Assembly: GCA_002104985.1 (NCBI GenBank)
Contig: MCGO01000071.1
Span: 151,242 to 215,241 of the forward strand
Source of the DNA: Rhizoclosmatium globosum
Lineage: Eukaryota > Chytridiomycota > Chytridiomycetes > Chytridiales > Chytriomycetaceae
DNA: 64,000 nucleotides
Direction of reading: 5' to 3'
Shown: positions 23,384-34,340 of the stretch, piece after piece
Position numbering within the stretch: position 1 is the stretch's first letter
Layout: every line of letters starts with the position of its first letter
Translations under genes and position numbers: made by a program
The notes under the pieces: generated by a model
Database searches by the model: none
Told to the model about the DNA's origin: nothing
What the model saw: only the letters and a program-made list of their open reading frames with translations

Positions 23384-26300
23384 TCAATAGTAAAAATCTT
23401 CCTCCATTTTGCTGACTATATTACGGGCCAAAGCATGCTGAAGCGCAAATAGTATACGACGATAAACAACAGCTACCGACACAGATTCTCGAATAACTTC
23501 CCGCTGCATCATCAAGCCACGCAACTTTTCTAAAAACTGTATAGAGCTCTTGCCTAACCCACCAGTAGTATCCAATACAAAGGGGACAAACTCTAGACCA
23601 ATAGACTGACAACCCGACAAATACTTTTCATTCTTTGTAGATTCCCGTCCACGAACAGCATTTCCAACCTTAAATCCCACTAGGCCACGTGAGGTAAGTG
23701 GATGAACAACACTGATATCCACACAAACAGTTTTCCCATCATAAAAGTCATAGACTAGAAGATCAGCTGGCCAAAGATCTCCTGAACTTGAAGGCAGGCG
23801 AACTTCGCCATTCTCCCGACAAAGGATTCCAACTTGACGAACCAGAGCAGCCAAAGTATCTCTTAAGAAATTATGTCTACTCCAAGAGCCTGAGTGACCC
23901 CCACAGCAGAAAGCATGATCACCAAACAAATCCATCACATGTTCACAATGACGACAACGACGACGGCCTGTATAGAGCGGCATGAGAAGGCGATAGCGGA
24001 GGATAGCACGGTATTCTACAGGAGACATAACCAAGTGCAGACCTTCCATTGGAAGAGCCAACAAGAACGACGATGCATGTTGCTGGGTAAATGATTGAAG
24101 TAAAGCCTGATGACGAGGGAGAAACCGTCCTGTGGACTTGTCAAACCAACGCAAATCATTTCCAGATGTTGCCAAGAACTCCTTGTGAAGAACTGAATTG
24201 AAGACTCCCGCCAAATGTTTTTGTGTTGGAGAGGTGGAGGATGAGACTTCATTACGGAGAACATCAACAGAGGGGTAAGACAAGCGGGATGAAAGAGAGA
24301 CAAGTACTGAATCAAACATAGGACCAAAAGGAGACAGACCAGATGATGACAAGATGGCAGACTGAAGAGGGGCTGTAGACAGAACAGAGGCTACATAGGC
24401 ATAATGAACAAGGTGAGAAGCCTGAGAGATTCCAAGGCCCCCAGATGACAGAGGTAAACCGGTAAGCAAGAACTGGAAATCAGAAAGACTGCACCCAACA
24501 ATATTTGTCAGAGCCTTACGAAGAACTGCATCAAAGTCTGAGACTCCCCTAGATACTACAGAAGGGTGCATTGTGCGCAATGCATACACCAGCTTAGGGA
24601 TCCCTAAACAAGCACGAAGCAAAAGAAGCTGACATTGCGGATCATGCAGGGAAACTAGCGACTCAATTGCGGAGGAACATTTGGATACACGACGGCAAAA
24701 CTGAGCCTCATAAAACGAAGGGTTTCCAGACACTGCCCCACCAAGAAGCTTGACCCCACTTTCTGGCTGGACCTGGATGATACCTGGAGGGAACAGGCTT
24801 CTTCGAGGGTCAAAAGTTGGCCAATATACTTCACATTTAAACAGATTAGCATGCAGTCCAAGAGATGGTCCCTCACGAGTTATAACATCAAAGGCAGCAA
24901 CCATTTGAAGAGTGTCTCCATGAAGAGTCCAGTCATCCATAATAGCACCTGTATGCATAACCTGGCACTGATTATACACAGACTTCTGAAGAACAGCAAG
25001 CACAAGACAGAATAACAATGGGCCAAGGGGATCCCCCTGCTGAACTCCAGTGCAAGATCCAAATGATTTATCTCCAACAAAGAGCCAGCTCTTACAGCCA
25101 TATGTATATCCCACCCAGTTCAGCAGAACAGGACACATTTCACGTACTTGTGCAAACATAGCTTCCCGAGACACCAAATTGAAGGCATTTTGAAAGTCAA
25201 CGAAAAGGATATTGAACAACTGATGTTTAATATCATTCGTAATGTTCGTTGTTTGTTGGTTAGTTTTGAGTCATGAGATTTTCTGGCTTTTCTGAAACAC
25301 TACCTGACTAATCGAGCAACCTCGGGTCATTTTCGTTACATGTTTTCTATTGAATTTTCTCTTATCGTTATCATATTCGTTTCGTTTATTATTAATGTGA
25401 ATTTGGAATATATAAAGGAGAGGGAATCCTAACGTCTTCCCTCATCAAATTGCAACCAAAACAACTTTTAGTTTTGTTTCATAGAATACTAAAGCAGTAT
25501 TCTCAATAAAGGAGACATTCAAGCAATTCAGCTCTCTCAGCAACAATACGGTTAAATGCGTGAAGAACAGCTTCCACTCCCCCAGAAATAGCAACCCCAT
25601 ATTGATGAACGCTTTGCAAATACTGAGACATAGGAAGCTTAACTCGTGCCATACCCAGCTTTGAGACAAGTCTACGCAAAATCATTCCCACTGCAATAGG
25701 TCGTACATCATTGTCAGGCTTTTTAAGGGGTGTCAATCCAGCTGAGGCTATGTATGGAGCAATTGAGGGAGGGGCTAGCCCTCCAAAGAGCAAATCACAG
25801 ACTGTGGTAAGTGCATCAAGAAGGCGGGGGCCAACACCACCTGCCGCAGAATGGAGCATATCAATCAAGTGGGTTGCACGCAAACCATCACGTCCAGGAG
25901 CTGTTCCTTTAGCAAAAGTCATCAAAGCAGCTTTGACCTGGTCAACACTAAAATGTGAATGAGAGCCAATAAGATTAGGATGACAAAGGGGGACTTCATT
26001 CTGAGGATGCTTAGCCAGGAGCTTTTCCATAACCTCTGATGATGCTGAGTGAACACCTGATGACTGCAAGACTTTAATTGCTGCTGAAAATTGACCATCC
26101 CTCAGCTTCTGTTTACAGCAGCTTGCAAGTACTGATTCACTGGGATGGTTTGACTTAAAGACCACTTGTGCAGAAACACTTTCCAGTGCTTCTACATACA
26201 ACTTCCGCTGACCTGCAGTCCCTTCTATTTGAAATTTGAAAGGAGCAACTTTTTCGCTCTTTGCTTTAAAACCATATTGTTGATTAAGACACAAATTCTC

Positions 26301-26432
26301 TGTTGGATATTCAAGTGAGCTTTCGGAATCTTGGCGTTCAATCAGTGATGTTATATTGGGTTTATAATTACGACACTTATTGGAATATTTAATATCATCG
26401 AAGGTGTTTGGAATGCATAACGATCGACACAT
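23384..26432 (-). mobile_element. Non-LTR retrotransposon with reverse transcriptase and nuclease-like C-terminus, interrupted
   Basis: Minus-strand reverse transcriptase in two open parts. 26432-25503 carries the N-terminal RT blocks (GTAPGRDGLRATHLIDML, TPLKKPDNDVRPIAVG). 25219-23384 carries VDFQNAFNLVSR (block with catalytic Asp), GVQQGDPLGPLLFC and AIMDDWTLHG, where IMDD stands for the usual YxDD. The C-terminal third has CRHCEHVMDLFGDHAFCC and, further on, PADLLVYDFYDGKTVCVDIS, a restriction-like-endonuclease pattern used by R2-type and related elements. The 3' end lies near AATTCA-type repeats rather than poly(A). It splits the kexin cluster between copies 3 and 4. The N-terminus is unclear, and the RT is broken by the insertion at 25243-25505. 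Confidence 0.85.
25243..25505 (+). mobile_element. LTR-like insertion inside the reverse transcriptase
   Basis: A 263-bp non-coding stretch separates two parts of the RT. It begins TGTTCG and ends TTCTCA, holds a TATA-like box (GGAATATATAAAGGAG) about two thirds of the way along, and has a small inverted repeat GAATACT/AGTATTC near its right end. That layout (TG...CA, internal TATA) is typical of a solo LTR. Removing it with 5 flanking bases returns the two RT parts to one frame, but the flanking pentamers (CGTAA, ATAAA) do not match well, so exact borders are unsure. Confidence 0.5.
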
Positions 26433-26434
26433 TA

Positions 26435-26500
26435 CCTATAGCAGGCTTGAACGACATGCTAATGCCTTGAAGTGCTAGTCTTAACCACTCTACACTACTT
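26435..26500 (-). tRNA. tRNA-like remnant
   Basis: Read on the minus strand, the stretch has a D-arm/A-box-like AGAGTGGTTAAGAC and a T-arm/B-box-like GTTCAAGCC, with ends that can pair over about four bases (GTAG with CTAT). At about 66 nt it is short for a tRNA and the anticodon arm is poor. It sits just beside the 5' end of the retroelement coding region. It may be a decayed tRNA gene or a tRNA-derived promoter. Confidence 0.3.
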
Positions 26501-26584
26501 TATATCTCAATAATAATGTTATCCTTCAATTAATTTGTAGTTCTCTTTATCTTCAACTCCTTCCCTTCCAGAATCTCTATTAAT

Positions 26585-28907
26585 ATGTCCCCCTTCACCG
26601 CCCTCCCCCTCCTCCTCCTCCTCACCCCTCACCTCACAACCTCAACCCCAACCCCTGCCAAGATCGCACCAAACAACCACGCCGAATACACATACATTGC
26701 AATCCGCTCCTCCTCCCCATTATCAGTCGCCACATCCTTCAACGCAACCTACATCGGCCCCATCGGCGAACTCCCCTCCCACCACCAACTCGCCATCCCC
26801 CACCAAGACCTCTCCCGTCGATCAGCCGACCCCATACACCCCCATCACTACCTAAAACGTGCCCTTGAAACACACCCCGACGTGGACTGGGTCGAGATCC
26901 AGGAACCCAAACGGCGGTACTCGAAGCGTGGGGAGGATGGAAGTATGGGCCTGAAAGCACTTGGAGGGAGGTTTGGGATTGTGGATCCGGAGTTTGAAGC
27001 GCAGTGGCATATTTTGAATGATGGGGCGGGGCAGGTTGGGCATGATCATAATGTTAGTGGGGCCTGGGATCAAGGTATGTTGTTTTTTGAGGGGTAGGGA
27101 GGGGATGTGTGCTAATGTTGTTGGTTTTGGGGGTTAGGGGTGTTTGGGAAGGGGAGTACAGTTTGTATAGTCGATGATGGGATTTATTACAAGAGCACTG
27201 ATTTGGCGGCGAATTATGTAAGTTTCATTTTGAGGACAGATGGGAGGTACTGACTAGTGCGATATAGTTTGCTGAAGGGTCATACGACTTCAACACTCAT
27301 TCCCCAGACGCTGGACCTAAAGACTCGCTTGATCGACACGGAACAAGATGTGCAGGTGAAATCGCAGCTGTCAAGAATAGCGTGTGTGGTGTCGGAATCG
27401 CGTATGAAGCCAAAGTCTCTGCAACCCGAATCTTGGTGGAGACGTTACCCCCGCTGAGGAAGCTTCTGCCTTGAATTACAAGTTTCACGATAACCATATT
27501 TTCTCGTGTAGTTGGGGGCCGACTGACGATGGAAGGACGATGGAAGCGCCCTCGACGCTTGTTGCTGAAGCTTTTGTGAATGGTGTTACGAATGGACGGA
27601 AGGGGCTTGGAAGTGTGTTTGTGTTTGCGAGTGGGAACGGTGGGGCGAGTGGAGATGATTGTAACTTTGATGGGTTTACGAATTCGATTTACACTATTAC
27701 CGTGAGTAGTGTGGATCGGTATGATCAGCATCCGATGTATAGTGAGCAGTGTAGTGCGAATATGATTGTCATGTATAGTAGTGCTGATACCAGGCATAAT
27801 GATGCGATTGTGAGTTTTAGTTTGTGCATATTGTGAAGTTTAACTGTCATATAGGCGACAACTGATTGGAGTTTGGGACTGACAGGAGATTTATGTACGC
27901 GTAGTCATGGTGGTACTTCTGCGGCTGCGCCTCTCGCGTCTGGAGTGTTTGCGTTGGTTAATTCTGTGAGGCCGGACCTTGGATGGAGAGATTACCAGCA
28001 CTTGAGTGTTCAAAGTGCTGTCGTAGTAAATCGGAATCATTCATCATGGGTCAAGAACGGAGCTGGACGACTGTATTCGCATGCTTTTGGATATGGAAAG
28101 TTGGACGCTGGTCGAATTGTTGAGCTGGCCAAGAAATGGAAGAAGGTTACGAATCAGACGTTTATAGAGACGGGGGTCAAGAAAATTACTGGTAGAGATG
28201 GCGTTATTCCACAAGGTGAAGGAAAAGATTTGAAAATCAAGTTTTTGGTCAAGGAGGACGACAAGAAAGTGAATGGGTTTGGTGGACTAGAACATGTAAC
28301 TGTCACTGTTAATATTACGCATCAAAGACGTGGGGATGTGTGGGTGGATTTGGTCTCACCTTCAGGGTCAGTGAGTCACTTGGCTGTGGGACGAAAGTAT
28401 GACAGTGATGCAGGCGGATTTCCTGGATGGACATTCATGACTGTTGCGCATTGGGATGAAGAAGTGAATGGGGAATGGACAGTAGTTGTGAGTGATCGCG
28501 ACCATCCTGAAACGACAGGAGCTGTGCAGGCTGTCAGTATCAAGTTCTGGGGAAGTAAAAAGGATGTAGTCAGGATCAAGACAACAGCTAGTTCGAGTGC
28601 TGGTGTCAGTGCTGGCGCTGTTGCGAGTTCAAATGCCAAGATTTCAGCGACAGTGTCAGTTCCAGTTCAGGCTGGAAACGAAACCGTTCCTCCAACAAAT
28701 AATTCACCCAGATTGGATGTAGGAGCATGGGTTGGAGGAATGATTGGGCTTCTAGCAGGAGTTGGAGTGTTAGTATGGTGCCTGGTGTTACGAAAAAAGA
28801 ATGAAGGAAGCAAGAAGAAGCAGGTTATTGTTGATGTAGAAGGACGACTCTTCCAGCGACTTGACGATGGAGCAGGGTACGATGATGACTATGAAATGGA
28901 AGAATAG
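26585..28907 (+). CDS. Kexin-like protease 4, one frame break before the Ser region
   Basis: Exons 26585-27074, 27138-27217, 27268-27809 and 27855-28907. Signal peptide, pro-region ending in RRYSKRGED (a plausible autocleavage site), CIVDDGIYY (Asp), [10 protein letters not shown] (His), [22 protein letters not shown] (Ser), P domain, a Ser/Ala/Thr stalk, one membrane span (GGMIGLLAGVGVLVWCLV) and an acidic cytosolic tail. At about 27430-27437 the frame shifts by one base in a G-rich spot: paralogue 5 has RILGG where this copy has RILV and runs to a stop 12 codons later. The frame on the far side continues to the end. One missing G (GGG read as GG) would explain it, so sequence error is possible. 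The His loop DRHGTRC is shared with kexin 5, so 4 and 5 form a subgroup. Confidence 0.85.
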
Positions 28908-28953
28908 AGTACATTGTGAATCAATTTATTTATTTTGTGAGCTGTCAAAAAAG

Positions 28954-31728
28954 ATGCCATCAATATTGAGTTATGTTGTGTGTTTGTTGGGCATCGTTTC
29001 TGGGCACGCACAGGCACTTGGCGCAGGCCAGGACGCCATCACAATCGCATTTCAACTGTCACACGAACATTCGAATGCGCATTTGAATCGGCGGGACTTG
29101 TTTTCGCGGGCCGAGTCCGTTGTTGATTCGTTCACCACAAACAACACAAACAACAACACAACAACAACAACAAACAACGTGTCCTTCCTCGGCCACGTTG
29201 GACAACTCGGCGACTACTTCCACGTCGCAGTTCGCTCGTTGGACCAGGCAAACCACGTCGAAAAACTACTCAACTCGAACCCGCAAATCAAATGGGCCAA
29301 GCGACAGACAAAACAACGGCGACTCGTTAAACGGGGGCTGCTTTCAACGGGCGATGCTCGGAAGAAGTTTGCGATTAAAGATCCCCTTTTTGCCGATCAG
29401 TGGCATCTGTCAAACGAGACGCCAGGCCAGGAAGGGAATGATCATAATGTGACCGGTGCTTGGGCTCAGGGTGCGTTTGTTTGTTTAGTTGTTTTGTTGG
29501 TGCGTTGTTGTTGGCGGGGGAGACTGACTCGGACTTCTGACAGGTGTGTTTGGAAAGGGGAGCACTGTCTGTTTTGTTGATGACGGTCTTGATTACAATT
29601 CAAAGGATCTCAAGGATAATTATGTATGTACTGCGCGTGGTGCGTGTGGATTGGGTGACGTGGAACTGAACTCATCATTCTATAGTTTGCCGAAGGCTCA
29701 TACGACTATAATGAACATACACCTGACCCGCGACCCAAAACATATGAAGATAGACACGGAACTCGATGTGCCGGTGAAGTTGCTGCAGTCAAAAATGATA
29801 TCTGTGGTGTCGGTGTAGCCTATGAAGCTAAAGTCTCTGGTACAGTTCCTTTTGAGTTTTATTCTCATCAAAACTGACTTTATTTATTTGTGGCCCACCA
29901 AGCTGTCAGAATTCTTGGAGGCGCATTGACGGAAACTGATGAAGCTGCTTCCATCAACTACAAATTCCACGACAATCACATTTACTCGTGCAGCTGGGGT
30001 CCTACCGATAACGGTCAAACTATGGAAGCTCCACCTCAAATTGTCGCTGATGCCGTCAAGAACGGGATCCTCAATGGTCGTAACGGGCTCGGCTCCATAT
30101 TTGTGTTTGCTAGTGGGAATGGAGGCGCAAGTGGGGATAATTGTAACTTTGATGGGTACACCAATTCTATTTATACCATTACTGTCGGGGCTGTGGATCG
30201 GAATAATCAGCATCCAGAATATTCGGAGAGGTGCAGTGCAAATATGATTGTCATGTATAGTAGTGCTACTGTGAGACATGATGATGCTATTGTAAGTATT
30301 ATTTGAAGGGGAATGTGTATGAGAGAGTGTATGAGCGAAGCTGCGAACGGCCAAAAAATGTGTGTAGCGAGGCTCGATGTCTTCATAGCAAGGTGGAGAA
30401 TATTTGAAAACATTGATCGCATTTTTAGCGACGTAGTCAAATACAACGAGGATAAGAACATTCAACAGTTCAAGACAAAAACTGACCGAAAACAATGTAG
30501 GGCACAACAGACTGGCAGCTTGGAGACACAACAGGAACAATGTGTACAAAGAGCCATGGAGGAACTTCAGCAGCTGCACCCCTCGCATCAGGAATCTACG
30601 CCCTCGTCCACTCTATCCGCCCAGACCTCACATGGCGCGACTTTCAACACATAACAGTCCGTTCCGCAGTCCAAGTAAACCCAAAAGACTCCAGCTGGCA
30701 GAAAACAGACGCTGGAAGGTGGTACAGCCACGACTTTGGGTACGGAAAGTTAGACGCTGGACGGATTCTTGATCTCGCACGTGGATGGAAAACTGTTCCA
30801 AAGCATGTGGAAATATCAAGCCCCTCCTCGTTCCTACAGACGGTGGGAAGATCCCACATGGCGGTGGGGATAAGAGTGTTTCCCTTGTATGGAACGTTAC
30901 ACCAGACGTGTTAGCAAACGCGCGGTTTGGGGACCTTGAACATGTTACAGTCACCGTCAACATTGATCATCAACGTCGCGGCGATGTGAATGTTGACCTC
31001 ATTAGTCCGCATGGAGTTGTGAGTCACCTTGCTGTGACGAGACGGGCTGACGCGGATTCGAGTGGGTTTAAGAATTGGACGTTTATGAGTGTTGCGCATT
31101 GGGGGAGAGGATGGAAGGTGCATGGACGGTTAAGGTTATGGATTTGGAGAATCCGGGGAGTACGGGGACGGTGAAGGATGTTAGGGTGCGGTTCTTTGGG
31201 GGTGAGGTTGTTGGAAAAGATGGCGTTACTCCGACTGGGTCTGGGAAGAAGAAGGTTGTTGTTGGGGATGAAGTCATGACGAGTGGTGGGGTTTTGACGA
31301 GTGTGCTTGCTGTTGCTACGAAGACTGCCTCTGTTGCTGAAGGTGACGGTATGGATACTGTTACACCGGCGAATCCTGGGAAGCAAGAGTCGGGAGGTGG
31401 TGGTAGCTGGATCTGGTCGATATTCCTCGTTGGTCTTTTTGGTGGCTGTGGATTCTATGTGTACAGAAACAAGAACGACCTGTGGGAAAGGTTTCAGGAA
31501 TGGCAGCAACATCGAAACTTCTTGCGGGATTACCGGAATGATGATATCGAGATTCGGAGGTTGGGACGTGATAATGCGTATGGCGGTATGTCTGCAGTTG
31601 GGGGTGAGGACGATGAGTTTGGAGAGTTTGGTGAAGGGCCAAGTGAAGCTGAGTTGGAGGAGTTGAGGAAGGGTGGGTACTTGGTCGATGACTTGCTGTT
31701 TGATAGTACTCAGAGTGAGGGAATTTGA
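28954..31728 (+). CDS. Kexin-like protease 5, two frame breaks in the P domain
   Basis: Exons 28954-29470, 29544-29623, 29686-29839, 29903-30291 and about 30501-31728. ATG 28954 opens a signal peptide. The pro-region has an Asn/Thr-rich insert and ends in RRLVKRG. The triad is in [19 protein letters not shown] and [14 protein letters not shown]. It has an intron not seen in the other copies (29840-29902, inside the AKVSG/AVRILGG segment) and an unusually long last intron (209 nt). The frame changes near 30815 and near 31100, the latter at GGGGG after VAHW. The end has one membrane span ([19 protein letters not shown]) and a long acidic cytosolic tail. Start spacing to kexin 4 is only 46 bp after its stop, so the promoter must be very short or lie inside kexin 4. 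Confidence 0.8.
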
Positions 31729-31936
31729 GACTAATAAATAAGATTTTGGTATAGGAGTATGAGTAGACACATTCTATTAGATGGAAAATAAACGAAAATG
31801 GTGATATTACCTGAACGGGTGGTGATATTTGCGGCCTTCGGCCAAAGGTTGCCGGGGATGCGGTCTTCGGCATAATCAGCCACAAGTTCAGACAAATATT
31901 TAAAAGGATATCAAGTACTTTTCCGCCTACTACAAT

Positions 31937-34064
31937 ATGAATCAATCCTTCGTCGTTTTAATTTTGTCAACCATTTTGTCGGTTGCTTCTGCTGTACCAT
32001 TAAACAGCAGCCTCCATAATACCATGGGCCAAGACTTGAATCCTAGAGATGCCCCATTATTCGAATGCCAGATCCTTCACAATGCATGGCCTACAAAGAT
32101 TGTTGACAATACTGAAAGTGGTTGTTGGAATATCCCGGGCATAACTGCGTATAGAGGAAAGATTATCACCATGTAAGACCCGCGTCATTTTTCATCGAGT
32201 TTAACAATTGGGTTAGTTTAATGTCTACAAATCGTGTGACGGGAACAGTACCTGACTTCAGTACATTCACACGTCTGACTACAATGTAATGCTTGTCCAG
32301 TGTTAAATGCTCTCTTACATTCAGTATTGTAGCGACCTTCGAGGAAGTCCCATTTCAGGAGGGTTTCCAAAGTTGCCTCCACAACTTGCAACTTTGTGAG
32401 TTTCTTACGTACTTGCATCAATAGATAGAATCTAAGCCATTTCATTAATAGGAAGCTTGGAAATACACAGATCAGCGGACCTGTAACAGGTCTTCCAAGA
32501 GATCTGCTTACCATTGAATTATTCATAAATCCAATGATGAGTGGCGCATTCCCTACACTTCCAAACAAACTTCGATCTATGTGAGTTGCTCTAAAGTTTT
32601 CTCCACGCTAAATATCCCTAGCTATCTCGTGCAGACTGGGATGAGTGGAGAACTTCCAGATAGCAACCTCGATGTAATTTTTATGATGAACTTAAGTATA
32701 ACTATTAAAAACATTTTCCTACTAGAACCGTAGTAAGTATGTATATTACTGGTACATTGCGCAAGTTTCCACCAAAAGTCGAATATTTGTAAGATTTCTT
32801 TAGAATTTGCTATCATTTCTCAATTTCACAAAAGTGCACTTTCTGACACCAAAGTTACTGGCGAAGTGCCAAAAATCCCACCAACACTGTCTTCTTTGTG
32901 AGTTTACTTTTGATTCTCAACAAATTGCTAAAATTTTTTAAGATATCTGAAAGGAAATCATTGACGGGGCTGATCCCTGATAATCTCAGCAGTGCGCAAA
33001 GTGCGCTGTATGATGGCAATTGCTTCTCAAATGCCCTTTCATATAATCTTTCATTGAACCCTAATTGTCCAAATCCTACAACTACTACTTCAACAACTTC
33101 TACTTCAAGCACAACAACATCAACTGAAGAAACTACTGACACTACAAGCACAACCTCAAGCACGTCCTCTAGTTCCACAACAGAAACCACAGAAACTACA
33201 ACGTCCACCAGTTCCACGACAGAAACTACAGAAACTACAACGTCCTCCAGTTCAACCTCGAAAACTACGGCCACTACAACGTCCACAACTTCCACAACAG
33301 AAACCACAGAAACTACAACGTCGACCAGTTCCACGACAGAAACTACAGAAACTACAACGTCCTCCAGTTCAACCTCGGAAACTACGGCCACTACAACGTC
33401 AACAACTTCCACAACAGAAACCACAGAAACTACAACGTCGACCAGTTCCACGACAGAAACTACAGAAACTACAACGTCCTCCAGTTCAACCTCGGAAACT
33501 ACGGCCACTACAACGTCAACAACTTCCACAACAGAAACCACAGAAACTACAACGTCGACCAGTTCCACGACAGAAACTACAGAAACTACAACGTCCTCCA
33601 GTTCCGCGATAGATACGACAAATGCTGCCAGTTCAAGATCAATTTCCACCACCACAGATATCACTGTATCAAGCATGTCGACCACTTCTATTAAAACAGC
33701 GACAGCAGGTTCCTCCAATTCCGTATTTACAATGTCAGAGAAAATTCCTGCTACGGATTCGCCTATGAACAGCAACAGTCTTCCAGTTGCTTCCTCCACT
33801 TCAACAATGCAGCCTACATTTTCACCATCATCTGTTCGACAAAGTACTGCGGACTCAAATATAATGACTCCTTCCACAATTTCCAACCATGGCACAACCA
33901 GCTCTTCCTGTCAAACCAGTAAATCATCTGCTCACATTTATCCTTCTCCAAGCATTGTGATTCCCTCGTCGACTTTAAATATGAAGCCTAATGTCCTTGT
34001 GAGCAACTCAATCACATCTGTTATTAGCCCGCTTCTTCTGGGATATCTGATATTCTGTTTGTAA
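31937..34064 (+). CDS. Leucine-rich-repeat, Thr/Ser-rich GPI-type surface protein
   Basis: Signal peptide (MNQSFVVLILSTILSVASAV), then short exons that each carry about one leucine-rich repeat of the plant/fungal LxxNxxxGxxP type: 31937-32172, 32217-32285, 32333-32395, 32452-32580, 32622-32695, 32734-32788, 32835-32897, then 32943-34064. Typical repeats are NRVTGTVPDFSTFTRL, SPISGGFPKLPPQLATL and DTKVTGEVPKIPPTLSSL. In the last exon the frame slips by one base at about 32961 (LYLKGNH, then LTGLIPDNLS), probably one T lost from a short run. A Thr/Ser-rich stalk of about 300 residues follows and a hydrophobic tail (VISPLLLGYLIFCL) suggests a GPI anchor. Likely a cell-surface adhesin or recognition protein. 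The domain call is firm, the role is inferred. Confidence 0.78.
33181..33610 (+). repeat. 117-bp in-frame tandem repeat coding for Thr/Ser/Glu stalk
   Basis: A 117-bp (39-residue) unit starts at 33181, 33298, 33415 and 33532, with the last copy partial. Each unit consists of three 13-residue subunits of the form TTETTETTTSTSS. Near-identical copies imply recent expansion. Such repeats commonly vary in number between strains. Confidence 0.85.
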
Positions 34065-34340
34065 TTGTCCTCATTGCCTTTGAAAAACGATATAACCGGA
34101 ATACACAAACTGAATAAAATCATCTTTTTTGGTAACACATCTGAATCTGATAATTAAGGCTTTCCTTCGCGTGTAGAGTCAAAGATGGATGCAACTGCTT
34201 GTCCTCCTTTGCTTTGTGGCTTTCTGTTGATTCATGAAGTGAGTATTCAACTCGTCCCCAATCTTTTCCCTCGTAATGTGATGAAATTATGAAAATATAG
34301 TTACAAAAACGATCTGCTATGAGTCATTTCTCGTAATCAA

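Noticed and set aside
24880..25101. Alternative minus-strand frames inside the retroelement
   Set aside because: Shadows of the reverse-transcriptase frame.
31801..31880. GCGGCCTTCGGCC hairpin as a regulatory RNA
   Set aside because: A short GC-rich palindrome alone, with no further structure or known motif.
32855..33895. Long minus-strand frame rich in Val/Asp/Ser
   Set aside because: Exact shadow of the Thr/Ser stalk repeats of the plus-strand LRR gene.
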